From NCBI GenBank assembly GCA_035630195.1, contig DASQLD010000221.1, positions 15,441 to 79,440 on the forward strand: a stretch of 64,000 bases of DNA, in the 5' to 3' direction. Below are positions 52,634-61,007 of this stretch, one piece after another. Source of the DNA: DASQDN01 sp035630195. Lineage in GTDB: Bacteria > Acidobacteriota > Terriglobia > Bryobacterales > Bryobacteraceae. Position 1 is the stretch's first letter. The number at the start of each line of letters is the position of its first letter. A program made the translations under genes and the position numbers. Below the pieces are notes generated by a model. The model saw only the letters and a program-made list of their open reading frames with translations, searched no databases and was not told the origin of the DNA.

Positions 52634-53092
52634 ATGTCTATATTCGCAGGGGCAGAACGCCCAATCGCCAGAACAGACCAACTGGTTTGTGAAGACGTAT
52701 CAGGGGAGTGCGTCATCTATGATGCAAGCCAGAAAACGGCCCATCACCTCAACTCGACCTTGACATGGATTTGGCATCGATGCGATGGAAAAAACACTTT
52801 AAAAACGTTGGGCTCCGATTTCGACCGGGAGTTTAACGTCAATGACGGTTTTAGTATCGTATTAACCGGCCTGGGGCAACTTGATGAGCGCGGGCTATTG
52901 GAAAATACCATTCCTATAAACGAGCTGATAGCTGCCGAAACATCCTCTATCAGTCGGCGCTCAATGATGATGGGAGGTACCGTTCTCATGCCTCTTGTTG
53001 TTTCGATTCTCGTTCCCACATCTGCTGCCGCGAAGTCCAAAGAACCTAAACCTAAACCTAAACCTAAACCTAAAACAGCTCCTCGCAAGTGA
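52634..53092 (+). CDS. PqqD-like protein with Tat-like segment and (Pro-Lys)5 tail
   Basis: ATG 52634 (MSIFAGAERPIARTD) has GAGG five bases upstream and starts next to the domain; in-frame GTG 52598 and ATG 52619 are alternatives. Residues about 17-92 are a PqqD-type winged-helix (LVCEDVSGECVIYDASQKTAHHLNSTLTWIWHRCDG, LGQLDERGLLE), the fold that binds leader peptides (RRE). After a short linker come SRRSMMMGG (107-115), a hydrophobic stretch to about 133 (Tat-like, ending AAAKS), then a tail of five Pro-Lys pairs and TAPRK. A PqqD domain followed by an exported or membrane segment is unusual. The tail is coded by five perfect CCTAAA units. It lies between the kinase-like and nucleotidyltransferase genes. 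Confidence 0.83.
   Translation: MSIFAGAERPIARTDQLVCEDVSGECVIYDASQKTAHHLNSTLTWIWHRCDGKNTLKTLGSDFDREFNVNDGFSIVLTGLGQLDERGLLENTIPINELIAAETSSISRRSMMMGGTVLMPLVVSILVPTSAAAKSKEPKPKPKPKPKTAPRK
53045..53074. repeat. (CCTAAA)5 hexanucleotide tandem repeat inside the PqqD-like gene
   Basis: Five perfect copies of CCTAAA encode Pro-Lys five times at the C-terminus of the PqqD-like protein. Because the unit is six bases, gain or loss of a unit keeps the frame and only changes tail length, so the tail may vary between strains. No similar tract was noticed elsewhere in the window. Confidence 0.92.
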
Positions 53093-53108
53093 AGGTAAGC
53101 TTTTCCAA

Positions 53109-54287
53109 ATGGAAAGCGTGTCAACGCTACCTTATCAGAAGGCGGATATTGCGTTATTGTTGTCGGTGTGCCGGGAGGAGTTAGGGACAGCCGATAGTTT
53201 TGCCAACAATGCATCACTGCTGGATGATCGAAAACATCGCGGGCTCCTGGCTGCGGCGCGTGACCATGGACTACTTGGTCCTCTCCACAAAACTGCTTTA
53301 AACATATACGCTGCTTCCGACAAAATGGTCAGTTCTATCAGAACTGCTTATCTCGCCCAAGTAGCACGGAACCTGCAACTCATCGCTGTGCTAAACGAGG
53401 TTCTTTGTGAGTTGCGAAGGTACTCTATTGAAGCCGCAGTGCTCAAAGGACCAGCGGTAGCGTTTATTGCCTACAGTGGTGAAATTGCCCATCGTGAGTT
53501 CACTGATCTCGATATACTTGTTCGTCCTGGCGATCTGAAACAAGCGCGAGTCGTTTTGAAAGACCTTGGCTATCGACAAATTAGCGCGGACGTTTTAGAT
53601 ATGGATACCGCAAAGGATATCGAGTTCCTCAGAGATAACGATCAAGTATTTGTGGAATTGCACTGGGCGCTCAATCCACCAATAAGTCGCTACCCTTTAG
53701 AAGCTACCGGTGTATGGAATCGGCTCCAGACAATTTCACTGTTTAGTAGCTCGCTTCAAACGCTCGGTCTAGAAGATACTCTTATTTATTTGTGTATTCA
53801 CTCATCAAAACATCACTGGCGAAATCTCAAGTGGACCTTCGATATTGCTCAGCTACTTAAATATAAGGTTTGTGACATTGATTGGGATACGATGCTTGAA
53901 CGCTGCTCTGTCGTTGGTTGTAGTGGAACTGTGTCCTTCGGAATACAATTGGCTAGCCTTCTGTTTAGTGTTGAAATACCTGTGGTGATGAGACCGTTAA
54001 TTGCGAAGAATCGCTCTATTACGAGGCTTGTTAGGTGTGTTGGAGATTCACTGTCGAAGGGTAAACCTCTGAGTGAGGCCGATCTCATTAGATGTCAAAT
54101 TGAAGTACACGATCGGTTAGAGGATCGGTTGTGGGCAATGAAGCTATCTTATCCAGATCTTCCTCGCCTTCTTCCGAACGCTCTGAGGCCTTTAACTGCT
54201 GGACGTCTTGGGGTACTCACGAGGCTGGTTAGGTTTTTCTCTATGTACGGGTTTAATTGGGTACGCGCTGTCATCGTGGGCCGTTAA
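53109..54287 (+). CDS. NTP_transf_5-type nucleotidyltransferase
   Basis: ATG 53109 (MESVSTLPYQKADI) with GAAGGTAAG upstream is preferred over the in-frame 52995, which would lie inside the PqqD-like gene. The 392-residue protein has the family core VLNEVLCELRRYSIEAAVLKGPAVAFIAYSGEIAHREFTDLDILVRPGDLKQARVVLKDLGY, with the DLDILV metal motif, and then VFVELHWALNPP and CIHSSKHHWRNLKWTFDIAQLL. These are typical of PF14907 proteins in peptide- or polysaccharide-modification clusters. It closes the VanZ/kinase/PqqD cassette. The substrate is unknown; adenylylation of a peptide or protein is a guess. Confidence 0.87.
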   Translation: MESVSTLPYQKADIALLLSVCREELGTADSFANNASLLDDRKHRGLLAAARDHGLLGPLHKTALNIYAASDKMVSSIRTAYLAQVARNLQLIAVLNEVLCELRRYSIEAAVLKGPAVAFIAYSGEIAHREFTDLDILVRPGDLKQARVVLKDLGYRQISADVLDMDTAKDIEFLRDNDQVFVELHWALNPPISRYPLEATGVWNRLQTISLFSSSLQTLGLEDTLIYLCIHSSKHHWRNLKWTFDIAQLLKYKVCDIDWDTMLERCSVVGCSGTVSFGIQLASLLFSVEIPVVMRPLIAKNRSITRLVRCVGDSLSKGKPLSEADLIRCQIEVHDRLEDRLWAMKLSYPDLPRLLPNALRPLTAGRLGVLTRLVRFFSMYGFNWVRAVIVGR

Positions 54288-54489
54288 TACGCATTTTAAA
54301 ACTGACCTAAGTCTATGCCTGAGTACGTTATGACCAAAGGTTGTGTCGCCGGCTGGACATAATAGGCTCTTCCGCACATTCAACAGCCTAAACATTTTGC
54401 GGTGGACCCCAAAGCTGTGAGACAGCCGGTGGGTTGAGAAGTTGGGCTGCGCAGGTGGTAACGCCTTCACACGACTGCATGGCAATTGA

Positions 54490-54965
54490 AATGCGATTGC
54501 ATGCCATTCGGAGTTTCAGTACAGCGGACGATTTTACGCGTGAGTGAGCGGCATCACAACACATAAGCATCCATCCACTCATTGGCAAACTGCTCCAGTT
54601 TTCTGTCGAGTCTCTGGTTCATCCGGCTGATCGTCGAAGCCGAGAACTCATAGCCACACAACTCCACGGTGATCGCCTTATCTTTACGTCGATATTCCCT
54701 GAACGTACATTTCGGTCAAAGCTCCGACGAGTGCTTTCTCGCTTCGTTGATAGCGCTCCGAAAATCTTGGTGCGGAACCGCCCTTGGCGATCCTGTGTAC
54801 CCGCAACTCCAACATGCCAATGTGTGTGACCAAGGTCCGGCCGTAATAGCCGATCGGTAACCCTGACGACTCGCCGTGTGCTCACCCTTTTATGCGCCGA
54901 CGCCTTATCCATCTATCCATCTTCGCTTCCATCACTTGCTGGACCACCTCTCTGATCAACGGCAT
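54490..54965 (-). pseudogene. IS256-family transposase remnant (N-terminal half)
   Basis: Minus-strand pieces in changing frames read MPLIREVVQQVMEAKMD (ATG 54965), KGEHTASRQGYRSA, YYGRTLVTHIGMLELRV, DRQGRFRTKIF, ERYQRSEKALVGALTEMYVQGIST and GYEFSASTISRMNQRLDRKLEQFANEWMDAYVL. These are consecutive blocks of IS256/Mutator transposases. At least four frameshifts or stops are present and the catalytic C-terminal half is missing. The rest of the 54288-55249 gap shows no gene. Confidence 0.82.
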
Positions 54966-55249
54966 AGCAAATCCTCCTCATCCGTCAGCACCTCTTTCCA
55001 GTCCAGCTTCTCCGCGCCTATTCTGCTTTCGGGGCATCTCCTTTCCTTTCACTCCGCAGTAAACGGAATAGTGAAAGGTCTATCATGCCCCTTCCTTTTT
55101 GCAGTACCTTCGGAGCATAACGCGATATAGAAAGCGACTGTCCTCGCATACCGCAGCGGTGAGAGACTCGCGTTTGAAAAGGCCTGAACCGACGTGTTTC
55201 CGTGTTTCAGCGCAGAACTTTGGAGATAACGTCGGTGAGAAACATGGAC

Positions 55250-57418
55250 CTAGAAATTTACACTGACAGAGTTCGATTGACCTATTTCGTTAGTGGCTGT
55301 AATTCCGAGCGACTGTATAAAACGGACTAGATCATCGAGACTGCCATCACTGTCATCGCGTTGCAGATTAAGAGTCAGCGTGATGGAAAACAAGCCTCCA
55401 AATCCTTGCGATACCTCGCTCTGATACCAGACAAGCGATGCGGATTCGACATTCATCGCCAGATTGGTGTTCGTGAACTTCTCACCATTTCGAGGCGCAA
55501 TTTGCACGTTAATTTGACGCAGAGATCGTGTTGTGGAGTAGCCCGAAACTAGTAGTTGCAGACTATTTAGTGTTCGGCTGGTCACGTCGGCGCCGATGAC
55601 ACGAGGAGCCAATCGATTTACCGTAACACTAGCCGAAGTAGCAGGAGTGGGCGTCAAGTCCAGTCCTCCATTGGTAGCGAAGGACGGAGTAAGAGAAATC
55701 ACCCCGGCAACGGTTCCGGTTTGTAATCTTACTCCCATGCTCCCGTTATCGAAGATGGCCCGATCGGTATTGGCTGGAATGGTGAAGTTGACAGTTCTGC
55801 CTCCCGTAGCAAACTGTACGGCTGGGTTTGAGACGAATACTTCTGACACAAAGCCTAACGTTAGGACACCTCGAATCGGGAGGGAATATGGGGATGCGAG
55901 ACGGATGCCGTATGCAGGTTGTTGCAACGGATCCTGGATGCCTGTAGGACCCTCTATTTGGTAGTCAGGAAGCGCTACAGGCTGCCTACCGGAAGCCGAT
56001 AACGCGAATATAATATTGTCTATTCGAATACTACCGTTGACTGCTCCAGTGTTGTTCGGTGTGAAAACAATTCCAAAGCGAAGTTGTGCGCCAGCGTTGA
56101 GCGCGGTTGGTAACAAAGGTAAAGCATCCAGTGAAAACACTGAATCTCCAGCGACAATGCTGATTGTCGAAAGCGGGGTTGCGCTAGTACCAGTGTTCTG
56201 AATCGTGAAATTTACGCGAGAAGATTCCCCCACGCGTGTTGGAGGAACAATGACAGCATTGCCTTCAGTGAGTGGCGTTGTGCCGGCATCATTGGAGTAA
56301 GAAAACGTTAGTTTTGATCCAACGGCATTACCAACTAGATCAAACGAGTCGTTACCAACTCGCAGCCGCCCGCGCGACACACCTGGTTGTGTCGGAGTGA
56401 ATGTGAGATCGAAAAACTGAGTTTGATTGGGCTTCAGTGTAAGTGGCAAGAAAGGCGCATTCATCACCTGAAATCCTGTGCCGGAAACCGTAATCGATGT
56501 GAGTTGAAAATCCGCATTTCCACGATTGGTGACACGGAATGTTCGCAACGCGGTTTCATTCAGCGCACTGGAGATGGAAAGTTCTGAACTCGGGCTAACC
56601 AGCACATAATCTCCATCCGGTGTGCGAACTTCATAATTTAGCTCCGGAGCAGTGCCAGAACCTGCCAAATTAACTTGGTATGAACTACCAGAAAGGTCTA
56701 GTCGCAAAGTTCCAGTCTGTGGTTGACGGTCTGGTGGTGTAAAACGAACTCCGAATCGAACGTCGCGACCGCTTTCAACGCTTACGGGAAGCTGCGGAAC
56801 ATCGGTCAACTGAAAAGAAGGACCCGCGATGCTTATGGAACTCACAAAACCGGTACCTGGCCCCTGGTTGCGGACAATGATGGCAAAGGAAGAGTTGACG
56901 CCAACATTGGTTGATGGGAACGTCACCGTACCTCCGGCAGCTACAGCAACGACGTTATTCGTTGTTGGATCTATATAACTTAAAGAAAAGGTCGCTGGCG
57001 ATGTAGAACCTTCTACGACAGCCGATAAAGACCCGCTCCCAAAGCTAATATTGAGCTGGCCGGTGGAAGAGCCCAATTGAGTGGGGGAATACTGCAAAGA
57101 AAAACGAACGGACTGACCTGGGTCAACGGCAACAGGTAATAAGGGAACACTGGTCAACTGGAAGTCCCGTCCCGACAAGGAAACACTGCGGACAGCTCCC
57201 GATCCGGTGCCTTGATTGGAAATCACAACATCGGCAATCGCAACAGACGCCACTGGCGCTGGAGCAAACGTCAGGCTCCCGTTGTTCGTCAACGGAACTA
57301 AATTATTGTTCGAGCGAAGAGCATAAGCAACAATGAGGTCCGGAGATCCTGTTTGGGCAAACGCCGCCACACTACCTGCTGCCAGCAGTGCAAAAGCCAG
57401 AGAAAGGCATGACCTCAT
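55250..57418 (-). CDS. Secreted ASH/choice-of-anchor-D-type repeat protein
   Basis: A 722-residue exported protein with a signal peptide at about 1-21 (AAFA|QTG). Four repeats of about 110 residues (about 25-135, 140-255, 260-370, 375-480) share a pattern of Pro-x-x-Val, 'NQGTGSGAVRSVSLSGRDFQLTSVP' and 'VPxxPVxVxPGQSVRFSLQYSPTQ', which is the ASPM-SPD2-Hydin/choice-of-anchor D Ig-like fold. The last 240 residues are a different beta-rich part. There is no membrane anchor. It overlaps the beta-propeller gene upstream (ATGA), so it is translated in coupling with it. A surface adhesion or matrix role is inferred. Confidence 0.82.
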   Translation of the reverse strand: MRSCLSLAFALLAAGSVAAFAQTGSPDLIVAYALRSNNNLVPLTNNGSLTFAPAPVASVAIADVVISNQGTGSGAVRSVSLSGRDFQLTSVPLLPVAVDPGQSVRFSLQYSPTQLGSSTGQLNISFGSGSLSAVVEGSTSPATFSLSYIDPTTNNVVAVAAGGTVTFPSTNVGVNSSFAIIVRNQGPGTGFVSSISIAGPSFQLTDVPQLPVSVESGRDVRFGVRFTPPDRQPQTGTLRLDLSGSSYQVNLAGSGTAPELNYEVRTPDGDYVLVSPSSELSISSALNETALRTFRVTNRGNADFQLTSITVSGTGFQVMNAPFLPLTLKPNQTQFFDLTFTPTQPGVSRGRLRVGNDSFDLVGNAVGSKLTFSYSNDAGTTPLTEGNAVIVPPTRVGESSRVNFTIQNTGTSATPLSTISIVAGDSVFSLDALPLLPTALNAGAQLRFGIVFTPNNTGAVNGSIRIDNIIFALSASGRQPVALPDYQIEGPTGIQDPLQQPAYGIRLASPYSLPIRGVLTLGFVSEVFVSNPAVQFATGGRTVNFTIPANTDRAIFDNGSMGVRLQTGTVAGVISLTPSFATNGGLDLTPTPATSASVTVNRLAPRVIGADVTSRTLNSLQLLVSGYSTTRSLRQINVQIAPRNGEKFTNTNLAMNVESASLVWYQSEVSQGFGGLFSITLTLNLQRDDSDGSLDDLVRFIQSLGITATNEIGQSNSVSVNF

Positions 57419-58347
57419 AAAGATGAACCTGCAGAGTTCGGAATAAAGAAAACAAAAGGTTGATTTCTGGTATCGACAGTGACGGCTGGATTTCTGCCTG
57501 CGGCGTTGTTCAAGAGAAGAACCGCGTCGCCTTGAAGAAGAGAAAGCCCGTCCGGCTTACGATCGAGATTCTGTTCGAACTCCACCTGCCCTTTCCTGTT
57601 AAACCGCCTAATCTTGTTGTCACCAGAAGTAGCGATATAAATTCCATCTGGCCGCACGGCCATGCCGACGGGATTCGCGAGTCCGTCAACGAGTGTTTGT
57701 GGTGTAGGCCCACCGCTCTTATTGACAGTCTTTAGGGAGGAATCAGTCATCACATAGAGGTGCTCTCCAGACGTCTCGAAACCAAGAGCAACAACACCTT
57801 CGACAGAAGTGAAGTTCACCACGCCTTCGTCGGTCCGCGCAATATAAATCTGGCTGCGATCGAATGCGATGGCGATACGGCCGTCAGAGTGAACTACAAG
57901 TCCAGACAATGTAGAGCCGAGATGCGATCCTTCAAAAGCCGGATCAATATCGACGGCACTCCCTTTCAAGTGAATGCGTTGGAGTTGTTGTGTGGTTGAG
58001 GAATATAAAACGGCAGTACCGGCGTCGATGGACCAGACTACTAGAGAAGGGTTCTTTAATAGACGAGTATCTTCAATAACGACGAGATCAGGCCTATCGA
58101 AACCGGTTAGCAGGACGGTCTGGTCTCCGCGACGAACGATACTAAACTTTCCAGATGGAGCCGGCCAAGCCGCGTCTACTTCAGTCGCAACTGCAGCCCC
58201 AATAAAAGCAGATCCAGGAATGCCGACAACAGGTCGAAGTTCCCGCGTGTCACTATTGTAAAGAAGTCCGGTAACTGTAGGCCCGAGTTGAGCGCTAGCT
58301 CTGGACAGTAATATCACCACCACAGCGAGAAGAGTCCGATAAGGCAT
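57415..58347 (-). CDS. Secreted beta-propeller-like protein
   Basis: ATG 58347 (MPYRTLLAVV) has GAGG eight bases upstream and starts a signal peptide ending SRASA; the longer frame to 58473 lies inside the previous gene and is rejected. The 310-residue mature-length product has repeated short blades (VVHSDGRIAIAFDRSQIYIART, VALGFETSGEHLYVMTDSSLKTV, GMAVRPDGIYIATSGDNKIRRFNRKGQVEFEQ), an NHL/SMP-30-like six-blade propeller pattern. No catalytic residues were identified. It sits between a membrane-anchored Ig-like protein gene and the ASH-repeat gene in one operon. Confidence 0.78.
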   Translation of the reverse strand: MPYRTLLAVVVILLSRASAQLGPTVTGLLYNSDTRELRPVVGIPGSAFIGAAVATEVDAAWPAPSGKFSIVRRGDQTVLLTGFDRPDLVVIEDTRLLKNPSLVVWSIDAGTAVLYSSTTQQLQRIHLKGSAVDIDPAFEGSHLGSTLSGLVVHSDGRIAIAFDRSQIYIARTDEGVVNFTSVEGVVALGFETSGEHLYVMTDSSLKTVNKSGGPTPQTLVDGLANPVGMAVRPDGIYIATSGDNKIRRFNRKGQVEFEQNLDRKPDGLSLLQGDAVLLLNNAAGRNPAVTVDTRNQPFVFFIPNSAGSSL

Positions 58348-58352
58348 GTTCA

Positions 58353-58928
58353 TTACCTCGGTGCCCCAAATCCTACAGAACCTGACACCGAGATTGGATC
58401 CGAGTTCTCGCGGGTACCAAAATAGATGCCAATTCCGGCGCCCACGCCTGCGGCGATACCGAGTAGGATCCATAACTTCTTATGGGAATGTGATGTTTTG
58501 GCAAGCTCAGGTGGAAGGTCAGTTGAATTTGTCTGAGCAATTAAGAGTCGACCCGTTATGCCCTTATAATGTGCGGTCACTTCGATAACAAATCTGCCGG
58601 GCTTGTTATTGCTGGCATAGTTTTTCACCGAAGCTTGGCCGCGGAAGTCAGAGACTGCGGTTTCCGTGATTTGTCCATTAGAAAAAGTCGCTCCCGGACC
58701 GGAGGCAGGAGCCTTAAAAGTGACAACAGCACCATCAACTGGGCGATCATTCTGATCACGCACCTCAACGACCGGAGCTGTCGTAGTGAGATTGGAAGAG
58801 TAGTTAATCCCGTTTTGGCCTTCAAGAGGGTAGATGCGCAATCGTTGGATAACTTGATTTTGAGCAGAGGACGGCACAGCATAAATCAATAGGGCCGTCA
58901 CGATTAATGTAATCAATCGTTGTATCAC
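58353..58928 (-). CDS. Exported Ig-like protein with C-terminal membrane segment
   Basis: The GTG at 58928 is preceded by AAGGA six bases away and starts a signal peptide (IQRLITLIVTALLIYAVPSSA). Residues about 28-130 form an invasin/Big-type beta-sandwich (VVEVRDQNDRPVDGAVVTFKAPASGPGATFSNGQITETAVSDFRGQASVKNY). After a linker with His-Lys comes a membrane helix (LWILLGIAAGVGAGIGIYFG) and a short tail. It would display a domain on the periplasmic side. The next gene overlaps its stop region by the GAGG site. Confidence 0.78.
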   Translation of the reverse strand: MIQRLITLIVTALLIYAVPSSAQNQVIQRLRIYPLEGQNGINYSSNLTTTAPVVEVRDQNDRPVDGAVVTFKAPASGPGATFSNGQITETAVSDFRGQASVKNYASNNKPGRFVIEVTAHYKGITGRLLIAQTNSTDLPPELAKTSHSHKKLWILLGIAAGVGAGIGIYFGTRENSDPISVSGSVGFGAPR

Positions 58929-59140
58929 ATTACATCCTTAAGATCTTCATCGAATATCGGGTATAGTCAAGTCCTACCCAGATGGAGAAGAGTTATAGTA
59001 AGACAGTCATGGCTAAGGTGTGTTTGAACTGGACACAACAGCATGTTTGGTTAGTTTCAAGATGTACCGACATTTCGAAGTGTGTGTTCGCCATACCGGT
59101 CACTGCTTACCTATCCAGTACAGCTCAATTGGGATCCGTA

Positions 59141-60142
59141 CTACTGTAAAGCGATGCCAATTATCGTTGCGACAGGCAACGCAACTGCCAACGTTTTCCA
59201 TAGAACCTTACTTGGGGATCCAGGAACATACAAAATGTCATTCGGCAGTAATGGGAAATCGTTCGCACGTCCCTTCATAATGTCTTTAAGATTCACGGCA
59301 ATCTCGGCACGTCGGGATGTATTGAGTATTGGACGTAAAACTCGAACCTTTTCGGGATTTGCATCATTGTTCAGACCACCTGACATGGTGATAGCCTGTG
59401 ATACAGAAATCGACGACCTCTCTCCTAGTTCCACCGGTCCAACTCGCACTACCTCTCCATTAACGTAGATCATCTCTGCTCTTTCAGCAGTGATTACGTC
59501 GTACGGTTTCAGCTCAACATCTTCGTTTGGGTTAATGTTGTCGCGTTGTGTACCTAATCCAATCTCCGCTAACCAAACGTTGTTTTCCTTGTCGTTCACT
59601 GCTGTCGCAATAGGAATCCGTCCGAACTCAGCTCGACGAGTAATTCGAATTCTGCGACTTGCGTTTGCCTGTAGTCCAATTGCGGTTGTCATCTCAATCA
59701 GTGTGCGACGCCCCAGCAGGGGATAAATCCCGGGTGCTTGGAAAGCGCCTACACAGAATACTGGCTCGTTACGGAACTGCGTTACCGAAACCGACAGTCT
59801 TGGATTCCGAATGAACTCTTTCAATCGCTTAATCAATTCAGTTTCAAATGCTTCAACTGTCAGACCCGCAGCTTTCACGTTGCCTACCAGCGGTAGATTA
59901 ACAAGTCCATCGGCTTCAATTCTGTAAGGTCCTGGAAACCCTTCAATATCGGTCGCTTGAATTTGAAACTGATCGTTAGGTCCTAGTACATAGGACTGAC
60001 GGACACGGTCAAGGTTGGGCTGAAGTATGGCTGGTTGTGCCTGTCCTGACACCTGCGATTGTTGGCCATTTAAACTCAAGCTCAGCGCGAATAACACTGC
60101 GGCACTGCTTGAAACTGTGGTTTTCATCGCGCGAAATAACAT
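59141..60142 (-). CDS. Wza-like polysaccharide export protein (Poly_export and SLBB)
   Basis: ATG 60142 has GGAG five bases upstream. The 333-residue protein has a signal peptide, the polysaccharide export domain (YVLGPNDQFQIQATDIEGFPGPYRIEADGLVNLPLVGNVKAAGLTVEAFETELIKRL), one or two SLBB-type domains (VFCVGAFQAPGIYPLLGRRTLIEM; YVNGEVVRVGPVELGERSSISVSQAITMSGGL) and a C-terminal hydrophobic helix (VLWKTLAVALPVATIIGIAL), as in Wza. No lipobox Cys is present, so it may not be a lipoprotein. It forms the outer-membrane exit channel and would pair with the Wzz-like and BY-kinase genes at the left, 55 kb away. It opens the minus-strand operon of surface proteins. Confidence 0.9.
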   Translation of the reverse strand: MLFRAMKTTVSSSAAVLFALSLSLNGQQSQVSGQAQPAILQPNLDRVRQSYVLGPNDQFQIQATDIEGFPGPYRIEADGLVNLPLVGNVKAAGLTVEAFETELIKRLKEFIRNPRLSVSVTQFRNEPVFCVGAFQAPGIYPLLGRRTLIEMTTAIGLQANASRRIRITRRAEFGRIPIATAVNDKENNVWLAEIGLGTQRDNINPNEDVELKPYDVITAERAEMIYVNGEVVRVGPVELGERSSISVSQAITMSGGLNNDANPEKVRVLRPILNTSRRAEIAVNLKDIMKGRANDFPLLPNDILYVPGSPSKVLWKTLAVALPVATIIGIALQ

Positions 60143-60199
60143 TTGGACTCCTTAGACACTAACCTCTTGTATTTGTCGTGGTATTGCCTGAATGTTCGG

Positions 60200-60469
60200 C
60201 TAACCCTGGGCCCGTTCTGTCAGAAGCATGTTCAACTGCTGAATCTTTCCAGTCAGCTCCGCGATGGCTTCATCTAAAGTGCACAATCGCTCAGTAATCT
60301 CGTCACTGGAGTGCCGTGTGTTTTCTCGTATCATTCGCTCCATTGCTGATCGTGCGAGATCGGAGATGCTACGAGCACCTGCGGTTTTACAAAGTTCCCC
60401 GTACTGTTTAAACTCATCATCGGACACGCGGAAGTAGACCAGACGAGTTCTAGGCCTGATAACGGACAT
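60200..60469 (-). CDS. Small ribbon-helix-helix-like protein
   Basis: ATG 60469 (MSVIRPRTRLVYFRV) is chosen; a TTG at 60499 would add ten residues. The 89-residue product has RLVYFRVSDDEFKQYGELCKTAGARSISDLARSAMERMI, which fits a CopG/Arc-type ribbon-helix-helix followed by a coiled-coil tail (about 50-85, LDEAIAELTGKIQQLNMLL). It could regulate the neighbouring surface-protein operon or the broken beta-helix gene. An inverted repeat lies 140 bases upstream. Confidence 0.6.
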   Translation of the reverse strand: MSVIRPRTRLVYFRVSDDEFKQYGELCKTAGARSISDLARSAMERMIRENTRHSSDEITERLCTLDEAIAELTGKIQQLNMLLTERAQG

Positions 60470-60608
60470 AGGGTTAAAACGTTTATGACGTAGAACCAAC
60501 TTAATTACTGACTAGCGCAGGCTACCGCCCATTTCCTCACGTCGTCTCGGTTCGGAGTGACACGAGGAATTACGTGATGTAAGAAAGAAATCCATATTCG
60601 CCCGAGGT

Positions 60609-60622
60609 TTGACAAGTGTCAA
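60609..60622. promoter_or_regulatory. Perfect inverted repeat TTGACA-AG-TGTCAA
   Basis: A perfect 6-2-6 palindrome lies between the RHH gene (minus) and the broken beta-helix gene (plus). It is a possible operator for the small regulator next to it. Each half-site is also a consensus -35 box, so it could serve divergent promoters. Confidence 0.35.
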
Positions 60623-60912
60623 TAGTACGAAGGTACGGATCTGTCGCAATATAGTGGGGGTGATCTAAGATGACCTTAAGTCATCGCGCTTAAACTCCCC
60701 GAGAGTGCCTTCCGCGCCTAAAATCGTACCCTTCATCTTTCGCGCCAGCTCTCCGAAGCCACTCGTTCGACTACCTGATCGACCCCAGCGCCATGCCCGT
60801 GAACTGGCAGCCCACCCCCCGCCGAGAGGAGATGCCGTGGAACTACCCCGCCATGCGATGAAGAAGTCCTGCAAAAAACCAGCCGCGAGGTTCAATCTAC
60901 CCCACGATCGTG

Positions 60913-60945
60913 CTAGTACTATCACTCTGGGGTTACTAGTACTAT
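60913..60945 (+). promoter_or_regulatory. Paired CTAGTACTAT boxes, 23 bp apart
   Basis: CTAGTACTAT occurs at 60913-60922 and 60936-60945, and each box contains the palindrome TAGTACTA. They lie about 65-95 bases before the beta-helix pseudogene start. The intact beta-helix gene has a pair 22 bases apart (11538-11565). This is probably a regulator site, with the factor unknown. Confidence 0.45.
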
Positions 60946-61007
60946 TCAAGGGAGGTTTGATAAACTCACAGAGACCTGGCTGGGAGGACAAAAGGAATCG
61001 TGGCTTT

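Larger units (their letters stand above)
60500..61007. other. Intergenic region with two operator-like motifs
   Basis: About 500 bases with no sure gene. It holds a 14-base inverted repeat and a pair of TAGTAC boxes (listed separately). A short plus-strand frame ending at 60861 (DYLIDPSAMPVNWQPTPRREEMPWNYPAM) looks like the tail of a lost protein but could not be assigned. Confidence 0.4.

Noticed and set aside
53045..53074. CCTAAA repeat as a telomere-like or CRISPR-like structure
   Set aside because: Only five contiguous units without spacers, in frame inside a gene and encoding Pro-Lys; simplest as a microsatellite.
51278..54287. The cassette as a lasso-peptide biosynthesis cluster
   Set aside because: Kinase, PqqD-like and nucleotidyltransferase genes occur in some lasso clusters, but no transglutaminase-like B2 protein, no adjacent cyclase and no precursor peptide was seen. 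The AsnB-like gene at 19.7 kb belongs to the polysaccharide locus.
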